This document shows, in pieces, positions 9,335 to 15,900 of a stretch of DNA of 17,609 bases. How positions within the stretch are numbered: position 1 is the first letter of the stretch; each line of letters begins with the position of its first letter. The DNA lies in NCBI GenBank assembly GCA_964504335.1, contig CAZDET010000086.1, positions 1-17,609 of the forward strand, given 5' to 3'. This DNA comes from CAZDET01 sp964504335. GTDB taxonomy: Bacteria; Bacteroidota; Bacteroidia; Chitinophagales; Saprospiraceae. The notes under the pieces are model-generated. The model did no database searches, was not told the DNA's origin, and saw only the letters and a list, made by a program, of their open reading frames with translations. Made by a program: the position numbers and the translations under genes.

Positions 9335-9342
9335 TACATTTG
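9335..9342 (+). promoter_or_regulatory. Candidate Bacteroidota -7 promoter box
   Basis: TACATTTG matches the Bacteroidota primary sigma consensus TAnnTTTG. A TTTG that could act as the -33 element lies at 9307-9310, but the 24-base gap is longer than the usual 19-21. The box sits in the AT-rich part of the longest intergenic region, upstream of the dehydrogenase-like gene. Tentative. Confidence 0.3.
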
Positions 9343-9708
9343 TATTGAAAAAGCCTACATATTTATTGTGCGGTCCGATTTGCAGTTTGTATCTTAGACC
9401 GAGAAAATACGACACGCGGTAAAGTTTCCGTCCCCCTTAGCACTCGAACCATTACGTGTTCCCGTCGTCGTTAGATTCCCCTACCGGACTGCCACCATCA
9501 GTCCCACAGCCGATTCGATTTCCCCTTGTAGTAGTTTTTAGCTACAGTCGAACACACTGCTAGTGAAGCAGCACATGCTATTTGAAAACTTAGTTTGGTG
9601 CTTTTTTGCCATTTCCTCTAATGCACTCCTCTGCACGCGTAAAACGCGGGTAGACCGGGGGTTCACTGTGTTGATTAGCTAACCATTTTCTATCGCATCG
9701 ATATTTTT

Positions 9709-12700
9709 ATGACAACACCCCAACTGTTCGAGAAATCCCGTTTGTCGCATTGGTTTCCATCCTTGCGGCTGGTTTCTCTAATCCCAATGCTAATTGTGCT
9801 GTTGCCGACTCAGTCAGTGATTGGCCAGCCGGGTGTCAACTTTGACATCAAAACCCTACAGAACGAGAATATTCTAAGTGGCACTTCACTGGAGTTTGGT
9901 CCCGATGGAAGGCTGTACGTTACTGAAGTAGATGGTGATGTAAAAATCTACACCATCGAGCGAAATGAATCGACTGGTCAGTATTCGGTGACGGACACCG
10001 AGTTGATTCCATTCATCAAGAACATTCCCAACCACAACGACGACGGAGCTTCCTCCTCCGCCGGCAATCGGCAGGTCACCGGTATCACGGTAGTGGGTAC
10101 TGCGGCTAATCCGGTAATGTATATAACTTCCTCCGATAAACGCACCGGCGGCGGCGGTGGCGGTGGTGATGCTAATCTGGATACGAATTCCGGTGTCATT
10201 ACCCGCGCCACTAAAAGCGGATCTTCCTGGGACGTGGTGGACATCGTCCGCGGCCTGCCCCGTTCCGAGGAAAACCACGCTACCAATGGCTTGGAGTACG
10301 TCGAAATCAATGGCGTGCCCCATTTGATCGTTTGTAGCGGTGGCTTTACCAATGCCGGCTCGCCCTCCAACAACTTTGCCTTTATTACCGAGTATGCCCT
10401 ATCCGGGGCCGTGCTGGCTGTGAACCTCTCGATGATCGAATCCATGCAGGTTCAGACAGACCCTTCGAGCGGTCGGCAGTACGTCTACGATTTACCAACC
10501 CTTGACGACCCTACCCGAGCCAACGTTAATGGCATTACCGATCCGGATACTCCCGGATACGACGGTGTAGATGTCGGCGATCCGTGGGGCGGCCACGACG
10601 GCCTCAACCAGGCCATGCTGCTTCCAGGCGAGCCGGTGCAAATGTTTTCACCGGGCTACCGCAACACCTACGATTTGGTGGTTACTGAATCCGGTGCCGT
10701 ATACGTTACCGATAATGGTGCCAACGGCAACTGGGGCGGTTTCCCAAAATTCGAAGCCACTCCAAACGTCAATAACTCCTTCCGCCCGGGCGAGCCCGGT
10801 AGCGGGGGTAATGACACGGAAAACGACGAGAAGCGGGTGAATAATCACGATCACCTCAACCTCGTTACTACCGATATTCAGTCCTACAATTGGCTGGACA
10901 CGACCACCCAGGTGTACGGTGGCCATCCTTGCCCCGTGCGGGCCAATGTAAATGCCGGTTTATTTACCCGCGGCGACCACACCAGCGACCCTAATGATAC
11001 GGATGGCAGCGGGCATACCGATGGGTATTTCCGGACAGTCCCCTTCGACCCTAACGGATCGGGCGATGCGTCGAATCCCAACCGGGCCCTACCGGCCAAC
11101 TGGCCGCCCGTACATCCCGATCTGATCAAGGTAGCCAACGCCGATTACCGCCAACCCGACTTCGACAACAGCGGTAACCCCACCGGCAACAACGATGGCC
11201 CGCAGGACATCATCGTCGTCGATTGGCCTCGCAATACCAACGCTATCGACGAGTACACCGCTTCTAATTTCGGCGGTGCCATGCAGGGCAATTTTGTTTG
11301 TGGGAATAACCAGGGTACGCTTTACCGCGTTCAGCTCAATCCCGACGGATCGGCGGTAGCTCCCAATCCTAGCAATCCGGATATTCGATATTCTACTTTG
11401 GTTTCCAACGGCATTGGCGGCAACCCCCTGGGTATCACCTGTCAGGGCGACGATGATCCCTTCCCAGGTACTATCTGGGTGGCCAACTTCAACGCCCACC
11501 AAATTAAAATCTTAGAGCCAGCAGATTTCGTCGCTTGTCTCAATCCTGGTGATACCGGCTACGAGGGAGATGAAGATTACGACGGCGACGAATTCACCAA
11601 CGACGACGAAATTGCCAACGGAGTCGATCATTGTAGCTCCGCCTTCACTCCTACGGATCAGGATGGTGATAAGATTTCGAATTTGACCGACCCCGACGAC
11701 GACAATGACGGCATCAACGACGATGTCGACCCACTGCAATTCGGACCGCCATTCACTCTTCCCATCTACAACGAATTCCGCTCGGATGAGCCGCCCTTCG
11801 CCGGGCTATTCGATATTGCCATCACTGGCGTGATGAGCAACGGCAACCCCAACTGGGAAGCCTCCATTCCTGCCTCGGATATCCTCGGTGGCACCTCCGG
11901 AATTATTACGATGGACCCCGTAGGTAGCGGTGATGCCCTCACCAATGATCAGATTCAGGGCTATCAATTCGGCGTGCTCCCCGGGAACAACAACGTCTTT
12001 ACGATTGTAGGCTCGGTAGCTACTACGGATTTGCCAAATAGCCAGCAATCGGCCGGTATTTTCTTCGGCGACGGCACACAGAGCGATTACATCAAAGTAG
12101 TGCGTACCAATACCAATACCTTAGCGGTTATCGCAGAGGTAAATGACGTGGAGCAGACCGGCCTGCCCTCCGTGACTGTATCCAATTTACCGAACGAAAT
12201 ATTTCTGTACTTCCTGGTCGATCCCTTTGCGGGCACCGTTCAGGTTCAGTACTCCCTCGATGAGCAGGTGCGCGTCGATATTGGCAGCCCCATTGTCATT
12301 CACGGCAACTTAGCCACCTGCCTATCGGATGAATCCAAGCCGGTTATCGTGGGGCTGATCGCTAACGACTCGGACCCGAACGACATATTCTCCGTCAGCT
12401 TCGACAAGATTGATGTATTTGAGGGGGGCGTCATTTCGGCCAGCCTGACCGGCAATTTCGGCTTGCAGGGGCAAGCCCAAGGCGCTTCCTTTCAGGTTCC
12501 GATTACGGTCGAGTTGTTCCAGCCGAGCGATCCGAATATCGCGGCTTACTCGTATCAAACGACGGCTACCTACAACAATGGGCAGGGCACCTTCACCGTC
12601 ACCGGCATGACAGCGGGTGAATACCACGTGGCCATCCGCATGGGTAATACCCTTTGGGATGTGCAAACCATGACCCTTACAAACGGGGACAATACGGCGG

Positions 12701-12921
12701 ATTTCGATACCCTGTTGTCAGGAAATGCCGATGGGGATAACGCGGTTACCATCCTGGATTTTTCCCTGTTGGCCGCCACCTTCAATTTATCTGCCGGCGA
12801 CAACGGATACGATCCACGGGCCGACTTCAACTACGACGGCCAGGTAAGTCTAGCCGATTTCTCACTGCTTGCGCAGAATTTCAATACGTCCGGAGATACT
12901 GTTCCTACGGGCAATGACTAA
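9709..12921 (+). CDS. Secreted glucose/sorbosone-dehydrogenase-like beta-propeller protein with C-terminal dockerin
   Basis: The start gives a signal peptide: basic n-region, a hydrophobic core near residues 21-38, and likely cleavage at VIG|Q40. Residues about 43-605 resemble the six-bladed propeller of the glucose/sorbosone dehydrogenase family, with repeated blade strands such as LEFGPDGRLYVTEVDG, an NHNDDG motif (His109), NHATNGLEY (His190) and a GYRNTYDL...VYVTDNG blade. Family members that are enzymes use PQQ to oxidise sugars, but I could not confirm every cofactor residue, so it may be a binding propeller. Then come an acidic thrombospondin-3-like calcium linker (about 617-676), a lectin- or laminin-G-like beta region (683-906, unnamed), a CnaB-like domain (911-1001) and a type I dockerin (1006-1061). 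It lacks a T9SS tail. The cohesin gene starts 40 bases after its stop, so the two are probably cotranscribed. Confidence 0.85.
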   Translation: MTTPQLFEKSRLSHWFPSLRLVSLIPMLIVLLPTQSVIGQPGVNFDIKTLQNENILSGTSLEFGPDGRLYVTEVDGDVKIYTIERNESTGQYSVTDTELIPFIKNIPNHNDDGASSSAGNRQVTGITVVGTAANPVMYITSSDKRTGGGGGGGDANLDTNSGVITRATKSGSSWDVVDIVRGLPRSEENHATNGLEYVEINGVPHLIVCSGGFTNAGSPSNNFAFITEYALSGAVLAVNLSMIESMQVQTDPSSGRQYVYDLPTLDDPTRANVNGITDPDTPGYDGVDVGDPWGGHDGLNQAMLLPGEPVQMFSPGYRNTYDLVVTESGAVYVTDNGANGNWGGFPKFEATPNVNNSFRPGEPGSGGNDTENDEKRVNNHDHLNLVTTDIQSYNWLDTTTQVYGGHPCPVRANVNAGLFTRGDHTSDPNDTDGSGHTDGYFRTVPFDPNGSGDASNPNRALPANWPPVHPDLIKVANADYRQPDFDNSGNPTGNNDGPQDIIVVDWPRNTNAIDEYTASNFGGAMQGNFVCGNNQGTLYRVQLNPDGSAVAPNPSNPDIRYSTLVSNGIGGNPLGITCQGDDDPFPGTIWVANFNAHQIKILEPADFVACLNPGDTGYEGDEDYDGDEFTNDDEIANGVDHCSSAFTPTDQDGDKISNLTDPDDDNDGINDDVDPLQFGPPFTLPIYNEFRSDEPPFAGLFDIAITGVMSNGNPNWEASIPASDILGGTSGIITMDPVGSGDALTNDQIQGYQFGVLPGNNNVFTIVGSVATTDLPNSQQSAGIFFGDGTQSDYIKVVRTNTNTLAVIAEVNDVEQTGLPSVTVSNLPNEIFLYFLVDPFAGTVQVQYSLDEQVRVDIGSPIVIHGNLATCLSDESKPVIVGLIANDSDPNDIFSVSFDKIDVFEGGVISASLTGNFGLQGQAQGASFQVPITVELFQPSDPNIAAYSYQTTATYNNGQGTFTVTGMTAGEYHVAIRMGNTLWDVQTMTLTNGDNTADFDTLLSGNADGDNAVTILDFSLLAATFNLSAGDNGYDPRADFNYDGQVSLADFSLLAQNFNTSGDTVPTGND
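11558..11740 (+). other. Acidic calcium-binding thrombospondin-3-like linker
   Basis: About 60 residues (617-676) between the propeller and the lectin-like region are packed with Asp/Asn/Gly motifs: DEDYDGDEFTNDDE, TDQDGDKISNLTD and PDDDNDGINDDVD. These match type 3 thrombospondin repeats, which bind calcium and form a stiff spacer. Cys610 and Cys642 flank and enter the segment and may form a disulfide. Confidence 0.75.
12724..12891 (+). other. Type I dockerin of the propeller protein
   Basis: Two calcium loops are present: NADGDNAVTILD (residues 1006-1017, with Asn in the first coordinating position) and DFNYDGQVSLAD (1039-1050). Both are followed by FSLLA, as in the dockerin of the sulfatase. 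The 21-residue gap between loops is the same in the two proteins. A CnaB-like domain precedes the dockerin in both cases, so the last ~150 residues look like one shared C-terminal cassette. Confidence 0.85.
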
Positions 12922-12961
12922 TTAATAACGAATTATTCTTCCATCATTCACCGAACCAACT

Positions 12962-15900
12962 ATGATTATGCTTAACTCCTTAAAACTTCCACCAGGCAGT
13001 AGAGGGCCCCGGCAATTAGGTCGCGCCTTCCGGTTGTTGGTGTTTCTGCTGGGCCTCCTTCCACTGGGGCTGGCGGCCCAGGTGGACCTCGTGTTTAACC
13101 CAGCCAATGCAGATGTCACGGCCGGGAATACCTTTAACATGACCATCGAGGTACAGGCTGGCTCCCAGCAGTTGGACGCTGCTGAAATCCACTTGCAATT
13201 TGACAATACCATTTTGCAGGTGATATCGCTCACCGAAGGGAATACCCTAACAACGGAGCTGATAGAACCCACATTTGACAATAATGCCGGTACCATCGAT
13301 TATGCAGCCGGAAAATTCAACAACTTCCCAAGCGGGACGTTCGATTTCCTGACCATCGAGTTTCAGGCACTCACGGACGATCCAGCCCTGCTGGAGTTTA
13401 TCAATCCCGACGGAGCACCCAATACCAGTGTTACCTTCGGAGGAGCTGATGTCCTGAGCAACGCTGTGGACGGCACCGTCAACGGCGGTCCCCAGCCGGC
13501 CAGCCCGGTGTACGTGGGTCCGACAGCGCTGACCGTCGATGAACTCGGCAGCATCGATTTTGCCTTCGAATTTACAGATGCCAATAACGATAATATCACT
13601 GTCTCCCTGACCTCTTCTGAGTCGCAGGAACCACAAAACCTGGAGTCCAACCAGGGCGGTGGTAGTAATAACACGCAACGCGAGCCCTATCCCTTCGACG
13701 CTTCGGCCTTTATTTCCTCGGGTAGCCCAACCAGCAATCCGGGTTCTTTCCAGCAAACCCTGACGATTGCCCCCCAATTCGGTGATGGTGGTTCCGACGG
13801 TGATGGTACGGGCACCTATGTCCTTACCCTAACGGCGGATGATGGCAATGGCAATGTAACGACCCAGGATGTGACCCTCACGGTAAACGACGTGGCGCAA
13901 ACGGTGCCCGCCACCGGTACGGTTCGCATCGAAGCGGAGTCTTACGACAACCAAGGAAAGACGGGTGACGCTAGCGCCGATGGTATCGGCGTGGAAGAAA
14001 ACCCCAGCGGCGTGACCAACATCGGCTTTACGAACGCCGGCGACTTCATGGAATTCAACATCGATGTCGCTGAAGCAGGCACCTACCAATTCGAATTTCA
14101 GGTTGCCAAAAGCAATAACACGCAAAACACCATGACCATCAACGGTGGTCCGGCTAGCATTTCGGTTTCTCAAACCGGGGGATGGCAATCTTATGTTATC
14201 GTGAGCACAGAAGTTGAGCTTCCCGCCGGCCCGCAGATCCTGCGGTTCGATTTCTCCGGGAATAACTTCCTGTTCAATATTGATTACTTCGACATTACCA
14301 AGGTCGAAACCGGCGGGAATGATGCCCCGGAAATTACGATTACCTCTCCCACGACCTTTATCGACTGCGAAGGCTCTGGCATAGATGTTACGCTTACCGC
14401 AACTGCATCCGACACCGAAGATGGAGATCTGACCGATGACATCATGTGGATGAGTGACGGCCTCGAAATTGGAAACGGCGGTTCGCTTTCCTTCTCTCTA
14501 TCGGGCGAGGTTGTGATCGACGTTTCCGTAATGGACTCCCAAGGGGAGACGACCACCGAGACCATTACGGTGAGTGCGCCATCGAATACGGCACCGACCG
14601 TAAGCATTACCGATCCGGCAGATAACAGCACTTTCTTCGAAGGTCAGGATATCACCCTGACCGCTTCTGTAACGGATGCGGAGGAAACTATCAGTTCCGT
14701 GGATTGGATCAGCTCCATCGACGGCGAACTGCCGAACGGACTGAGCATTACTACTACCCTCTCGCTGGGTACGCACACTATTACCGCGACCGCCTCCGAT
14801 CAGTGCAGCGAGACTAACTCCGCTTCCATCACCGTCACCGTCGTGGAAGCGCCCGAGCCAACTACCTGCAACGCCATCTACCGCGTCAACGCTGGCGGAC
14901 CGGAAATCCCGGCAGCCGACGGCAGTAGCCCGGTTTGGTCGGCCGATACCGGTAATTTCGGCAATGCGGGCAATTCGCCCTTCCTGGCGGCCAACTCTAC
15001 GGGTACCACCACCTACTCTGGCAACGCCGGCAGCGCCCACGCCGGACCGATCGATGCGAGTAGCCCCACCATCCCGGGTACCGTACCCACCGATGTGTTT
15101 AACACGGAGCGCTTCGACCCACCGGTAGACCCGAATATGAAGTGGGAATTCCCTATTCCCCAGGCGGGTACGCAAGTTGAAATTCGCTTGCTTTTTGCCG
15201 AATTGTTTGGAGATATCACTGCTCCTGGGCAGCGCGTGTTCGACGTCTCCGTTGAAGGAAGTGTACCCGCGGTCTTTGACAATATTGACGCCTTTGCCGT
15301 AGCCGGTGCGAAGGGGGCTTTCGTTCTCTCCTTTGTCACCACTATTAATGATGGCACTTTGGATCTCGAATTCCTCGGCAGCGTTCAAAACCCGGCCATC
15401 AAGGGCATCGAGATTTGCCAAATCAATGCGCCGGCCGACAACACACCGCCGGTTATTACCTTGCAGGGAGATGATCCCCTCAATCTGTTCGTCGGCGACA
15501 CGTACGTGGACCCCGGAGCCACGGCCATTGATGATGTAGACGGCGACATCAGCCAGAACATCGTCATCGATGCCTCGGCCGTCGATACCGAAACGGAAGG
15601 CTCTTATACCGTAACCTACAACGTCAGCGATGCTGCCGGCAACGCGGCCGTGGAAGTAACGCGGACAGTGGAGGTATCAGCAGCTCCCGTAGCTCCGGTC
15701 GCCTCCTTTGTCGTCGATCCGGCCACCGGAGTAGTGCCGCTGACGGTCACCGTCGATGCCACAAGTTCTTTTGACCCCGACGGTGGCAGCATCGTTAGCT
15801 ACGATTGGGACTTCGGCGACGGCAACACGGCAAACACCGCCGTAGCCAATAATACCTACACCACCGCCGGAACCTTTACGATCGCCCTCACCGTAACTGA

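Larger units (their letters stand above)
9153..9708. other. 556-base intergenic region between sulfatase and dehydrogenase-like genes
   Basis: No convincing protein gene is visible. The first ~200 bases are distinctly AT-rich and hold a 9-bp hairpin (9177-9200) and a TAnnTTTG promoter-like box (9335-9342). The rest is of mixed composition with only small hairpins, for example CGCGT-AAA-ACGCG near 9635-9655. If transcription starts near 9350, the next gene would have a leader of about 350 bases. I recognise no known riboswitch or small RNA in it. Confidence 0.6.

Noticed and set aside
14498..15421. Minus-strand open frame of about 300 codons
   Set aside because: It is antisense to the Ig-like and malectin region of the cohesin gene, with Arg/Gly/Val-rich composition typical of a shadow frame.
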